Positions 32,883 to 41,940 are shown, counted from the first letter of the stretch. The stretch: DNA of 64,000 nucleotides from Burkholderia sp. (GCA_031253835.1 JAIRVP010000067.1:1-64000); one strand, 5' to 3'. Notes: generated from the sequence alone by a model not told the origin. Numbers and translations are program-made.

Positions 32883-33445
32883 CGCTCCCGTTCTACACGA
32901 TCGGCCATTCGAACCGCACGCTCGACGAATTCGTCGCGATGCTCGACGCGGTCGAGATCGCGCTGCTCGCGGACATCCGCAAGATGACGCGCTCGCGCAC
33001 CAATCCGCAGTTCAACGAAGCAACGCTGCCGGATGCGCTCGCCGCCGACGGCATCGCGTACGAACACATCGCCGCCCTCGGCGGCCTGCGCGGCAAGTCG
33101 CACGACGTGCCCGACGACGTCAACGACTTCTGGACGAATCGCAGCTTCCACCGCTACGCCGATTACGCGCTGTCGCCGGAATTCCACGCAGGCCTCGACC
33201 GGCTGGTCGCACAGGGGCACGCGCAGCGCTGCGCGATCATGTGTTCGGAAGCCGTGTGGTGGCGCTGTCACCGGCGCATCGTGTCCGACTACCTGATCGC
33301 GCGCGGCGAGACGGTGCTGCACGTCATGGGCCCCAACCGCGTGGAGCCCGCGCGCCTCACGGCCGGTGCGGTCGTCCGGCCGGACGGCACGATCGTGTAT
33401 CCGGACGTCGAAGGCGCCGCCGCCACGCCGGACGCAGACACCTGA
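32879..33445 (+). CDS. DUF488 domain protein
   Basis: The 188-aa protein has the DUF488 signature: FYTIGHSNRTLDEFVAMLDAVEIALLADIRKMTRSRTNPQFN at the N-terminus, then YEHIAALGGLRGKS and CAIMCSEAVWWRCHRRIVSDYLIARG, which contains the conserved Cys-Glu and CHR residues. The biochemical role is not established. It overlaps the DUF2945 gene by 4 bp and is clearly translated with it. Confidence 0.85.
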   Translation: MTLPFYTIGHSNRTLDEFVAMLDAVEIALLADIRKMTRSRTNPQFNEATLPDALAADGIAYEHIAALGGLRGKSHDVPDDVNDFWTNRSFHRYADYALSPEFHAGLDRLVAQGHAQRCAIMCSEAVWWRCHRRIVSDYLIARGETVLHVMGPNRVEPARLTAGAVVRPDGTIVYPDVEGAAATPDADT

Positions 33446-33581
33446 CCGGACGCGCGACACCGCACGCAAGGCTGCGCGCAGTACCGGCTTCCGGCGGCCG
33501 CGATCCTGCATTACCATCGGGCGTCCACCGCGCCTGCCCGCCTCCGGCAAGCGGGCCCGCCACCTCTCCCGTTGCGCACCG

Positions 33582-34319
33582 ATGCTCGCTCTCGTCATCC
33601 TCGCCGGCCTCTGGGCCGGCCTGCAGAACACCCTCGCCGGCGGCGGCTCATTCGTCACGCTGCCCGCGCTGATCGTGTCGGGCATGTCGCCGCTCGCGGC
33701 GAACATCACGTCGACGGTCGCGCTGTTTCCCGCGCAGGTCACGACCGGCTGGGCGAGCCGAAAGATGGTGCGCGGCGCGGGCAAGCTGTCGTTTCGCGCG
33801 CTGTTCGTGATCAGCGTGGTCGGCGGTGCACTCGGCGGGCTGCTGTTGCTGAAGACGCCTTCGTCGATCTTCTCGCGCCTCGTGCCGTGGCTCGTGCTGT
33901 TCGCGACGATCGTGTTCGCATGGGGCAGCTTCTTCCGCAAGCCGCGCGAAGGCGCGGCGCACCTCGGCGCCGTCCCCGCCGCGATCTCGCAGTTCATGAT
34001 CGCGATCTACGGCGGCTACTTCGGCGGCGGGCTCGGCTTCCTGATGATGGCCGTGCTGACGATGGCCGGCCTGTCGCCGCGTCACGCGATGTCGACGAAG
34101 AACGCGCTCGCGGGCGTGATGAACGCATCGGCCGTCGTGCTGTTCGTGACATCGCCGCACCTGCACTGGGGGTCGGCACTCGCGCTCGGCGGCGGTGCGA
34201 TCGTCGGCGGGCTGCTCGGCACATGGGCGCTGCATCGCGTGAACGAGCGCATCCTGCGGATCGGGATCGTCTGCATCGGCGTCGTGCTGACCATCGGGTT
34301 GTTCGTCAAGCCGATCTGA
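33582..34319 (+). CDS. TauE/SafE-family membrane transporter
   Basis: The 245-aa hydrophobic protein has about eight helices in two repeats, beginning LVILAGLWAGLQNTLAGGGSFVTLPALI, the TauE/SafE Gly-rich opening. The second repeat has YGGYFGGGLGFLMMAVLTMAG and KNALAGVMNASAVVLFV. These transporters export sulfite, sulfoacetate or other small organic anions. No sulphur-metabolism gene is adjacent, so the substrate is open. It begins 136 bp after DUF488, with no shared operon evident. Confidence 0.85.
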   Translation: MLALVILAGLWAGLQNTLAGGGSFVTLPALIVSGMSPLAANITSTVALFPAQVTTGWASRKMVRGAGKLSFRALFVISVVGGALGGLLLLKTPSSIFSRLVPWLVLFATIVFAWGSFFRKPREGAAHLGAVPAAISQFMIAIYGGYFGGGLGFLMMAVLTMAGLSPRHAMSTKNALAGVMNASAVVLFVTSPHLHWGSALALGGGAIVGGLLGTWALHRVNERILRIGIVCIGVVLTIGLFVKPI

Positions 34320-34610
34320 CGCACGCTCGTCACGGCCGCCGCGGCGGCAATTGATGAGCAAACCGCAAGACGTCTTTCGCATATCTCGTTTGCCGTCGCG
34401 GCGGTGTCCGCCCACAATCGGGGGCTGCCATCGTCATCGCCCTCTTGCGGGCACCGACCGGCACACCGTGGCCGTCATTCCGATTCACCGCCGGCGGCCC
34501 GGCACATCGCGTCACACACGCTCCCCCGACATCGGCGCCCCCTGCGGCGGCACAACGTTGCCGCCGCGCCGCACGATGCGTTCCCGGCCAACAATAACTA
34601 GAGGTAGGAG

Positions 34611-35990
34611 ATGCAGGACAATTCTTTGAGGCAAAGCCTCAAGCAACGGCACATCACGATGATCGCGCTCGGCGGCGTGATCGGCGCGGGCCTGTTCGTC
34701 GGCTCCGGCGCCATCATCGCAACGGCCGGCCCCGCGGCCATCCTGTCGTACCTGATCGGCGGCGTGATCGTCACGCTGGTCATGTTCATGCTCGGCGAAA
34801 TGGCCTCGCGCAATCCCGACAGCGGCTCGTTCTCCACGTACGCGAGCAGCTATCTCGGCGAATGGGCCGGCTTCGCGGTCGGCTGGCTGTACTGGTTCAA
34901 GTCGATGATGACGATCACCGTCGAGGCGATCCTGCTCGGCGCAATCCTCCACGATTTCCTGCCGTGGCTGCCGATCTGGGGCGGCGCGCTGTTCATGCTC
35001 GTCACGCTGATCGCGAGCAACGCGTACTCGGTGCGCTCGTTCGGGGAAGCCGAATACTGGCTGTCGTTCGCGAAGGTCGCGACGATCATCGTGTTCATGG
35101 CGCTCGGCGCATCGATCCTGCTCGGCTTCCAGCCGCGCATTCCCGCACCGGGGCTCCTGAACCTGACGGATCACGGCGGCTTCATGCCGAACGGCATCTC
35201 GCCCGTGCTCGCCGGCGTGATGGTCGTGATCTTCTCGCTCGGCGGCAGCGAAATCGCGGCCGTGGCGGCGGGCGAATCGGAGAACCCGAGCAAGAACGTG
35301 ATCCGCGCGATCAAGAGCGTGATCGTGCGCGTAATGGTGTTCTACGTCGGCTCGGTGTCGATCCTGATCCTGTGCATGCCGTGGACCGACAAGGCCAACC
35401 TGAAATCGCCGTACGTGTCGCTGTTCAACATGGCCGGCTTCACGGGGGCGGCCGTCGCGATGAAGATCGTGCTGTTCGTGTCGTTCATGTCGGTGATGAA
35501 CTCGTTCCTGTTCTCCAACTCGCGCATGCTGTTCTCGCTGAGCCAGCGCGGCCACGCACCGGCGATGTTCGGCCGCACCAACGCGAAAGGCGTGCCGATG
35601 AACGCGCTCGTGCTGTGCCTCGCGATCTGCGTGTCGATCCTCGGCGTGCACTTCGTGAGCGGCGGCGACCTGTTCCTGATGCTCGCGAAAAGCAGCGGCG
35701 CGTTCGTGATGATCGTGTGGATCTTCATCATCGTCGCGCACTTCGCGATGCGCCGGCAGATGAAGCACGAGCAACGTGACCCGGCGGCGTTCCGCGCGTG
35801 GTTCTATCCGGTGTCGAACTGGGTCGCGCTGCTGGCGCTCGTCGCCGTGCTCGGGTCGCAGGCGTTCAACCCGGATTCGCGCTTCCAGTTCTGGTTCACG
35901 GTGTCGACCGCGCTCGCGATCGTCGCGGCGTACTTCCTGCGGCGCAGGCAGCCGTCGTTCGGGCGGGTGCCCGGCGCAAAGGTGCGTTGA
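34611..35990 (+). CDS. Amino-acid permease, APC superfamily (GabP-like)
   Basis: The 459-aa, 12-helix APC transporter of the AAT family has the start SLKQRHITMIALGGVIGAGLFVGSGAIIATAGPAA with the substrate-site G-A/S-G motif in helix 1, DSGSFSTYASSYLGEWAGFAVGWLYW as in GabP, GGFMPNG, and a conserved AAGESENPSKNV loop. The E. coli relatives by pattern are GabP and the aromatic/D-Ala permeases. It would import a neutral amino acid such as GABA, which fits loosely with the putrescine genes 3 kb upstream because PuuAB feed GABA formation. Ribosome site TAGAGGTAGGAG precedes the ATG. Confidence 0.88.
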   Translation: MQDNSLRQSLKQRHITMIALGGVIGAGLFVGSGAIIATAGPAAILSYLIGGVIVTLVMFMLGEMASRNPDSGSFSTYASSYLGEWAGFAVGWLYWFKSMMTITVEAILLGAILHDFLPWLPIWGGALFMLVTLIASNAYSVRSFGEAEYWLSFAKVATIIVFMALGASILLGFQPRIPAPGLLNLTDHGGFMPNGISPVLAGVMVVIFSLGGSEIAAVAAGESENPSKNVIRAIKSVIVRVMVFYVGSVSILILCMPWTDKANLKSPYVSLFNMAGFTGAAVAMKIVLFVSFMSVMNSFLFSNSRMLFSLSQRGHAPAMFGRTNAKGVPMNALVLCLAICVSILGVHFVSGGDLFLMLAKSSGAFVMIVWIFIIVAHFAMRRQMKHEQRDPAAFRAWFYPVSNWVALLALVAVLGSQAFNPDSRFQFWFTVSTALAIVAAYFLRRRQPSFGRVPGAKVR

Positions 35991-36018
35991 CCGGCGGCCG
36001 GCGGCCCGGCGTGCGCGT

Positions 36019-36597
36019 TCAGCCGAACGGCCGCACGCCGATCAGCGGGCCATGCAGGAACAGCGCGAACACGGCCCAGACGACGAGCCCGGCCAGCACG
36101 GCGACAACGTCACCCGACAGCCCGCCGGCCGGATAGCGGACGCCATCGCGGCGATCGCGTGCGCGCGACACGACGAAATCGACGATCGACCATACGAAGA
36201 ACGCGCCGAACAGCACGACCGCGTGCACGGTGCCGTTCACGAGCAGGTGCGCAACGGCCCAGACCATCACGCCGGCCAGCATCGGGTGCCCGACGAGCGT
36301 CTTGATCCGGTTGCGCGGCACGTACGATGCGGCGATCAGCACGAACGCGACCGCGGTCAGCATGCCCGTCAGGTGGCGCACGCCGACCGGCGACACCCAC
36401 AGCAGCGTCGCGCCCGCACGGGCAATCCCGTACCCCCAGATGATCAGCACGAAGCCGACGATCGACGCGATCGCATAACCGCCCTTCCAGCCCTTCTCGC
36501 CGATCCGTTCGATCGTCGTGGAGCGCCAGCCGTCGGCGACGATCCGGATCGAGTGCACACCGAGGAAGATCGCTAAACCGAGAATCAGGACGAGCAT
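36019..36597 (-). CDS. NnrU family membrane protein
   Basis: The 192-aa protein has about six hydrophobic segments and the NnrU features: LGLAIFLGVHSIRI at the N-terminus, GEKGWKGGYAIASIVGFVLIIWGYG, and a central RHLTGMLTAVAFVLIAASYVPRNRIKTLVGHPMLAGVMVWAVAHLL with conserved His residues that may bind haem. NnrU is linked to nitric-oxide/denitrification genes in alpha-proteobacteria, but no nitrogen-oxide genes are near here. Convergent with the GabP-like gene. Confidence 0.85.
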   Translation of the reverse strand: MLVLILGLAIFLGVHSIRIVADGWRSTTIERIGEKGWKGGYAIASIVGFVLIIWGYGIARAGATLLWVSPVGVRHLTGMLTAVAFVLIAASYVPRNRIKTLVGHPMLAGVMVWAVAHLLVNGTVHAVVLFGAFFVWSIVDFVVSRARDRRDGVRYPAGGLSGDVVAVLAGLVVWAVFALFLHGPLIGVRPFG

Positions 36598-36850
36598 CGA
36601 CTGTCTCCGTCTGGAATGATGAGTGGGGAAACGTGCCGCGCGGCGTACGATGCGCCGTTCGCGGAGCCGGCGGCGAGGCCGGCACGGGCCGCGCCAGGCA
36701 CGGGTGCAACCCGCCGCCGATCATAAACGCCGTGGCTGCCGTTGTGAAGCATGCAGGATGTGCGGCGCGTCAAGCTTGACGCGTTCGTACGTCCGATCGT
36801 GCGGGCCTGCGGCCGGACAGCGCACCGATCGCCCGGCGATGGGTCCGCCT
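36598..36850. other. Spacer with an 18-bp perfect palindrome
   Basis: No gene is visible between the NnrU start and the TfoX-gene terminator. The notable item is CGCGTCAAGCTTGACGCG at 36766-36783, an uninterrupted perfect palindrome about 170 bp upstream of the NnrU gene. No T tract follows on either strand, so a protein-binding site is more likely than a terminator. Confidence 0.45.
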
Positions 36851-36888
36851 GAAAGAAAGGAAAGCGAAAAGCGCGAGGCTGTCGCTTT
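36851..36888 (-). terminator. Hairpin terminator after the TfoX-like gene
   Basis: Read on the minus strand, AAAGCG pairs with CGCTTT (36868-36888 region) around a 9-nt loop and runs into a CTTTCCTTTCTTTC pyrimidine tract down to 36851. It begins 12 bases after the stop of the TfoX-like gene. Confidence 0.45.
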
Positions 36889-36900
36889 GCGCGACCGGTA

Positions 36901-37488
36901 CTACGTCTGCTTGCGCTTCGCCGGGCGTTTCGATGCCGGTTCGGGCGAAGATTTCGATGCCGGTTTGGCGTTCGGCACGGAGGCCGGTTTCGGCGTGGAT
37001 TTTGCCGCCGTCCTGGATGCCGTCTTCGGCACGGGTTTCGGCGCAGGCTTGGGCGCGGATTTCGGTGCAGCTTTCGACGCGGATTTCGGTGTCGTCCCGG
37101 CACCCGCCTGCGACGCCGGTTTCGGTGCAGCCCGCGCCTTGCGCTTCGGCGGCCCCGCCAGCAGCGCCGCGCGATACGCGCTGCGGCACCAGTCGAACAG
37201 CGCGCCGGCATCCTCGAGCACGTCGGCCGGCGCTTCGTAGTAGCCCTCGAGCGCGACGGTGCGCGTCGGCCTTGCATACGAAAACGGCCCCATGCCCGCC
37301 GCGACGAACGCCGGGCGGTTCACGTCGTCGACGCGCAAAAACAGCGACCCGCGCGACATGAAGCCGAACATCACGCCATCGAGCCGCATCGCCGCTCCGC
37401 TGAAGAACCGAGCGACCACGACCGTGCCGAGCGGCGCAAGCTGATACGCGATTTCCTCGCCGTGCGCCTTCTCCGACTGCCAGCTCAC
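36901..37488 (-). CDS. TfoX/Sxy N-terminal-domain protein with histone H1-like tail
   Basis: The 195-aa protein has a TfoX_N domain at residues ~5-105 (VVVARFFSGAAMRLDGVMFGFMSRGSLFLRVDDVNRPAF and FSYARPTRTVALEGYYEAPADVLED). The last ~85 residues are a basic Ala/Lys/Pro/Ser repeat (KPAPKPVPK-like units) ending PAKRKQT, resembling the tails of bacterial histone H1-like proteins. It would bind DNA non-specifically or through partners; TfoX domains take part in competence regulation in gamma-proteobacteria. The GTG start at 37488 overlaps the previous gene's TGA (GTGA), so it is translationally coupled to the dehydrogenase gene. Confidence 0.78.
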   Translation of the reverse strand: MSWQSEKAHGEEIAYQLAPLGTVVVARFFSGAAMRLDGVMFGFMSRGSLFLRVDDVNRPAFVAAGMGPFSYARPTRTVALEGYYEAPADVLEDAGALFDWCRSAYRAALLAGPPKRKARAAPKPASQAGAGTTPKSASKAAPKSAPKPAPKPVPKTASRTAAKSTPKPASVPNAKPASKSSPEPASKRPAKRKQT

Positions 37489-38594
37489 GCGGCTGCCTCG
37501 CAGCGCTGCGTCCACGCATCGAGCTCGGTGTCGTCGAAACCGACGGCCGTCGCGCTCTCGCGGATCTGCCGCCACGTCGCACGGTCAACCGGGATGCCGG
37601 CGGCCCCGCGCTCGGCGCGGCTGGCGTCCTCCGGCTCGCCGGGCACCCGCACCGGCGCATCGCCGGCCTGCGGCGACGCCTTCGCCCATGCGACGAATGC
37701 ATCGGCCTCGCGCTCGGCGTCGGCCGCGTCGAACGCGTTCGGATCGATCAGCACCGACAGCATCCCGTTGACGATCGCGCTCGTCTTCTGCAGCGTATCG
37801 CCGTACGTCGTATGCCCGCCGACCAGCGCGCCGCCGAAGATCTCGCACATCGCCGCGAGCGCATAACCCTTGTGCAGCCCGAACGGCAGCAGCGCGCCGA
37901 ACGGCTGCTCGTGCATCACGGCCGGATCGTCGGTCGGCTGGCCGCGATGATCGATCAGCGACCCGGCCGGCACGCGCTTGCCCTGGTTGTAGGCGACACG
38001 TGTCTTGCCGTACGCGATCGCGCTCGTCGCGAAATCGAGCAGCAGCGGCGGCTTGCCCGCCCGCGGATACGCGGCGCAGAACGGATTCGTGCCGAAGCGC
38101 GGATCGGTGCCGTGCAGCGGCGCGACCAGCAGGTCGCCCGGCACGTTGACGAAATGGAACGACACGAGCCCCGCGCGCGCGCACTGCTCGGCCCAGTGCC
38201 CGATGCGGCCGAGGTGATGGACGTCGCGCAGCCCGATCGCGCAGATACCCATGCGCCGCGCGCGCTCGATCCCTTCGACCATCGCCTCGAACGCGATCAC
38301 CTGGCCGAAGCCGCGCCCGCCGTCGATCGTGAGCACCGCACCGCCGTCGCGGACGGTCGATGCGTGCCCGTTCAATTGCAATTGCCCCTCCCGCCACGAC
38401 GCGACGTAGTTCGGGATCATCCCGATCCCGTGCGAATCGTGGCCCGCGAGATTCGCGCCGACCAGGTGATCGGCAACGAGCCGCGCCTCGCGCTCGCTGC
38501 TGCCGGCCCGTTCCCAGAGTGCCGCGACGAATGCATGCAGCGGTTCGGCGCGCATGCGCAGCGGTGCGGTATCGGGCGTCGGCAGTGCGGTCAT
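37485..38594 (-). CDS. Malate/L-lactate/ureidoglycolate-type dehydrogenase (LDH2 family)
   Basis: The 369-aa LDH2/YlbC/YbiC-type NAD(P)-dependent dehydrogenase acts on 2-hydroxy or 2-keto acids. Family stretches include GANLAGHDSHGIGMIPNYVASWREG with the catalytic His, GRGFGQVIAFEAM, AIGLRDVHHLGRIGHWAEQCARAG, and DFATSAIAYGKTRVAYNQGKRVPAGSLIDHRG. The C-terminus is longer than some relatives, with an acidic loop (GEPEDASRAERG). I start at Met 38594, preceded by GGAG; a Met 12 codons upstream lacks support. Substrate not assignable. Confidence 0.85.
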   Translation of the reverse strand: MTALPTPDTAPLRMRAEPLHAFVAALWERAGSSEREARLVADHLVGANLAGHDSHGIGMIPNYVASWREGQLQLNGHASTVRDGGAVLTIDGGRGFGQVIAFEAMVEGIERARRMGICAIGLRDVHHLGRIGHWAEQCARAGLVSFHFVNVPGDLLVAPLHGTDPRFGTNPFCAAYPRAGKPPLLLDFATSAIAYGKTRVAYNQGKRVPAGSLIDHRGQPTDDPAVMHEQPFGALLPFGLHKGYALAAMCEIFGGALVGGHTTYGDTLQKTSAIVNGMLSVLIDPNAFDAADAEREADAFVAWAKASPQAGDAPVRVPGEPEDASRAERGAAGIPVDRATWRQIRESATAVGFDDTELDAWTQRCEAAA

Positions 38595-38654
38595 CGGCAA
38601 CACTCCATCAGGTCGGATCGGGTCGGGCAATCGGCACTTCGAACGATGCGACGA

Positions 38655-40109
38655 TCAGCGCGCGGTCGCGATCACGTCGGCAACGGCCGCGGTCAGTTTC
38701 TTCGCGTACGGCACATGCAGGAACTCGTTCGGACCGTGCGCGTTCGACTTCGGCCCGAGCACGCCGCACACCATGAACTGCGCGGACGGGAAGCCTTCCT
38801 GCAGCACGTTCATCAGCGGAATCGTGCCGCCGAGGCCCATGTAAGCGCAATCGGCGCCGAAGTGGCGGCGCGACGCGGCGTCGAGCGACGACGCGAGCCA
38901 CGGCGCGAGATCGGGCGCGCTCCAGCCCGTCGCGGCGCCCGCGTCCGGCTTGAACGTGACCTTCGCGTTGTACGGCGGATCGAGTTCGAGCAGGTCCTTC
39001 AGTTGCTGCACGGCCTGCGCGGCGTCGACGAGCGGCGGCAGCCGCAGCGACAGCTTGAACGCGGTGCGCGGACGCAGCACGTTGCCGGCATCGGCGAGCG
39101 CCGGCATGCCGGCCGCACCCGTCACCGACAGCGACGGACGCCACGTCGAATTCAGCAGCGCCTCGCGCGGATCAGTCGTGGTCGGCAGCACGGGCTTGCC
39201 GTCCGCGCCGCACGCCCACGGCAGCCCCTTCCACACCATGTCGCCGAGAATCGCGGCGGCCGCTTCGGCTTCGCGCACGCGGCTCGACGGAATCTCGCAA
39301 TGGAACACGCCCGGCAGCAGGTTGCCGTTCTTCGCATCTTCAAGGCGCTCGAACAGCTGGCGCATCACGCGGAAGCTCGACGGCGCGATGCCGCCGTAGA
39401 CACCCGAGTGGATGCCTTCTTCCAGCACCTCGACCTGCAGGTCGCCGGACACGAGGCCGCGCAGCGACGTGGTGAGCCACATCTGGTCGTAGTTGCCGGC
39501 GCCCGAATCGAGACACACGACGAGCGACACCTGGCCGAGCCGGTCGCGCAATGCATCGACGTACGGCAGCAGGTCGTAGCTGCCAGACTCTTCGCAGGTC
39601 TCGATCAGGCCGACGCAGCGCGGCCGCTCGATACCCTGCTCGTCGAGCGCGCCGAGCGCCGCGAGGCTCGCGTAGATCGCATAGCCGTCGTCCGCGCCGC
39701 CGCGGCCGTACAGCTTGCCGTTCTCGAACTTCGGCGTCCACGGGCCGAGGTCCGCGCGCCAGCCGTCGAACTCGGGCTGCTTGTCGAGGTGGCCGTACAG
39801 CAGGATCGTGTCGGTGCTGCCCGAGCGCGTGGCCGGCGATTCGAAGAAGATCACCGGCGTGCGGCCCGGCAGGCGCACGATCTCGAGCTTCAGGCCCTTC
39901 ACGGGCTGCCGTTCGGCCCACTGCGCGGCGTCGGTGACGACGCGCTCGAGATAGCCGCGCTTCGCCCAGTCGGGGTCGAATGCGGGGCTCTTCGCGGGAA
40001 TCGCGATGTAGTCGGTCAGGGCGTGGAGGATTTCATCGTTCCACTTGCGCTCGATGAAGGTAACGAGCTTGTCATGGTCGAGGACGGGGGTAGTGTCGAC
40101 GGAAGTCAT
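38655..40109 (-). CDS. M20-family zinc peptidase (dipeptidase-like)
   Basis: The 484-aa M20 metallopeptidase has the metal-ligand motif LLYGHLDKQPEFDGW (His, then Asp), the bridging Asp in YGRGGADDGYAIYA, the catalytic/metal Glu pair in IETCEESGSYDLL, the Asp ligand in VVCLDSGAG, and the C-terminal His in NAHGPNEF. A lid/dimerisation domain occupies ~residues 210-370. The length and motif set resemble carnosinase/CPG2-type M20 enzymes, acting on dipeptides or N-acyl amino acids in the cytosol. No signal peptide. Adjacent to the LDH2 gene (60 bp) and possibly co-transcribed. Confidence 0.88.
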   Translation of the reverse strand: MTSVDTTPVLDHDKLVTFIERKWNDEILHALTDYIAIPAKSPAFDPDWAKRGYLERVVTDAAQWAERQPVKGLKLEIVRLPGRTPVIFFESPATRSGSTDTILLYGHLDKQPEFDGWRADLGPWTPKFENGKLYGRGGADDGYAIYASLAALGALDEQGIERPRCVGLIETCEESGSYDLLPYVDALRDRLGQVSLVVCLDSGAGNYDQMWLTTSLRGLVSGDLQVEVLEEGIHSGVYGGIAPSSFRVMRQLFERLEDAKNGNLLPGVFHCEIPSSRVREAEAAAAILGDMVWKGLPWACGADGKPVLPTTTDPREALLNSTWRPSLSVTGAAGMPALADAGNVLRPRTAFKLSLRLPPLVDAAQAVQQLKDLLELDPPYNAKVTFKPDAGAATGWSAPDLAPWLASSLDAASRRHFGADCAYMGLGGTIPLMNVLQEGFPSAQFMVCGVLGPKSNAHGPNEFLHVPYAKKLTAAVADVIATAR

Positions 40110-40353
40110 GGTGGGGGTGCCTGGATCGGGCTGACGAAAACCCAGATCATACGCCGATGCTCCCCCGCCGGCGCCCCCTCCCGGCCGTTCAGACGACCTT
40201 CGGGAACGCGTCGCGCAGCCCTGCCGCGCAGGCCAACGCGTCGTCCCACTGGCGCCGCGTCAACGTGCCGGCATCCTCGTCGCGAGCGGGGACGCAGGCG
40301 CAAGCGCACCCATCGGCCCCTGCTCGCGCACGAGCCGCTCCGTCCGGCGCGCG

Positions 40354-41316
40354 CTAGCTTCCGCCGCGATCCATCCCGCGCCGGTACGCGGCCGGACTCG
40401 TCGCCGCGATACGCCGGAAATGCCGGCGCAGCGATTCTTCCGAGCCGAACCCCGCGCGCGCCGCGACCTGCGCAAGCGACAGCGCGGGCTGCGCCTCGAG
40501 CATGTCCTTCGCGACGTTCACGCGCTCGCGGATCAGCCACGTGAGCGGCGACATCCCCGTCGCATCCGCGAACTGACGCTGCAGCGTGCGCGTGCTCATC
40601 GCGGCCTGCGCGGCGAGCGACGCGAGCGTGTGCGGCTCGGCCGCGTGGGCGCGCATCCAGTCGATCAGCTTCGCGAGCCGGTCGGTGCCGCCCGGCGCGA
40701 CCGGACGCGGCACGAACTGCGCCTGCCCGCCATCGCGATGCGGCGGCAGCACGAGACGCTGCGCGACCCGGTTCGCGATCGCGCCGCCGTGATCGCGGCG
40801 CACCAGGTGCAGCAGCATGTCGAGCCCCGCCGCCTAACCGGCCGACGTGACGATCTGCCCTTCGTCGACGTACAGCGCGTCGGGATTCACGCGCAGCGCC
40901 GGATAGCGTGCCTGCAGGCGTTCCGCGTAACGCCAGTGGGTCGTCACCGTGAGCCCGTCGAGCACGCCGGCCGCCGCGAGCACGAACACGCCCGAGCAGA
41001 TCGAGCAAAGCCGCGCGCCGCGCCGATGCGCGGCCCGCAGTTTCTTCAGCAACGGTTCGGGCGGCAGTTCGTCCGGATCGCGCCAGCCGGGAATCACGAT
41101 GGTGTCCGCGCGATCGAGCGTCGCGAGCCGGTACGGCGCGGCGACCGTGATGCCGCCCGCCGCGCGCACGGGCCCCGGCTCGCTCGCGCAGACCGCGAAG
41201 CGATACCAGTCGACGCCGAGCTCCGGGCGCTCGAGCGCGAACAGCTCGACCACGCAGCCGAATTCGAACGTGCAGAGGCGATCGTAGGCGAGCGCGACGA
41301 CGAGATGATTGTGCAT
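40354..41316 (-). pseudogene. GlxA-family AraC-type regulator interrupted by one TAG codon
   Basis: Two in-frame pieces together make a complete GlxA/FtrA-type regulator. Residues 1-160 are the DJ-1/PfpI-like domain (HLVVALAYDRLCTFEFGCVVELFALERPELGVDWYRF and RLCSICSGVFVLAAAGVLDGLTVTTHWRY). After the stop comes the tandem AraC HTH (HTLASLAAQAAMSTRTLQRQFADATGMSPLTWLIRERV and LAQVAARAGFGSEESLRRHFRR). The break is TAG at 40834-40836, where relatives read TSAGSAAG; one base change from TCG explains it. The frame does not shift. It is divergent from a rhodanese gene. It could be a genuine loss-of-function allele or a sequencing error. Confidence 0.8.
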
Positions 41317-41430
41317 GGCGCGATGTTACCGGAACTTGTCGATCGCGCCACTGCCGCGAAACGGGCCGAATCGCGATACTGCCCTTCATCCCGGCGCATT
41401 CCGCGCCCCTTCGACCCGGAGAACCTGCCC

Positions 41431-41850
41431 ATGTCCTGCGTCACCGACGTGCCCGCCGCCGACAGCCCCGCCGCCCTCGCGCATTTCGAGGCCTCGCTGC
41501 GATTCGAGACCGATTGCTGGGACGTGCACGACGCGTTCGCGTCAGGCGCGCCCGACTTCGTGCTGCTCGACGTGCGCGGCCCCGACCTGTTCGCCGCCGG
41601 CCATGTGCCCGGCGCACGCAACCTGCCGCGCCGCAAGATCATCGAGAGCAAGCTCGCCGGCTATCCGGCCGACACGCTGTTCGTCGTCTACTGCGCGGGC
41701 CCGCACTGCAACGGCGCCGCGCGCGCGGCGATCCAGCTGGCGCGCCTCGGCCGGCCGGTCAAGCTGATGATCGGCGGCGTGACGGGCTGGCGCGACGAAG
41801 GTTTCGCGTTGAGCAACGAAGTGCAGCCGATGGACGCCGAAGCCGGCTGA
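41431..41850 (+). CDS. Rhodanese-like sulfurtransferase
   Basis: The 139-aa single-domain rhodanese has FVLLDVRGPDLFAAGHVPGARNLPRRKI (the CH2A-type start) and the active-site loop VVYCAGPHCNGAARAA with Cys88 as the sulphur acceptor. The loop length fits thiosulfate sulfurtransferases rather than arsenate-reductase-like relatives. A second Cys (Cys93) in the loop is a feature of some family members. GGAG precedes the ATG at 41431. It is divergent from the broken GlxA-type regulator, its probable controller. Confidence 0.88.
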   Translation: MSCVTDVPAADSPAALAHFEASLRFETDCWDVHDAFASGAPDFVLLDVRGPDLFAAGHVPGARNLPRRKIIESKLAGYPADTLFVVYCAGPHCNGAARAAIQLARLGRPVKLMIGGVTGWRDEGFALSNEVQPMDAEAG

Positions 41851-41858
41851 TCGTCATT

Positions 41859-41910
41859 AAAAGCGCAACAATCAATTGCCGGCACACGAACGGAAAAAGC
41901 GCGACAATCA
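41859..41910. repeat. Direct repeat upstream of the superinfection-immunity gene
   Basis: AAAAGCGCAACAATCA (41859-41874) and AAAAGCGCGACAATCA (41895-41910) match at 15 of 16 positions with a 36-bp period, in the 90-bp gap before the ATG at 41941. They could be tandem regulator sites. Confidence 0.5.
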
Positions 41911-41940
41911 GCCTCATTGCAGTTCGGACGGAGCAGCACC

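Noticed and set aside
37812..40544. 910-codon open frame on the + strand over the dehydrogenase and M20 peptidase genes
   Set aside because: Same artefact: long, Arg/His-rich, no domain, opposite two real genes.
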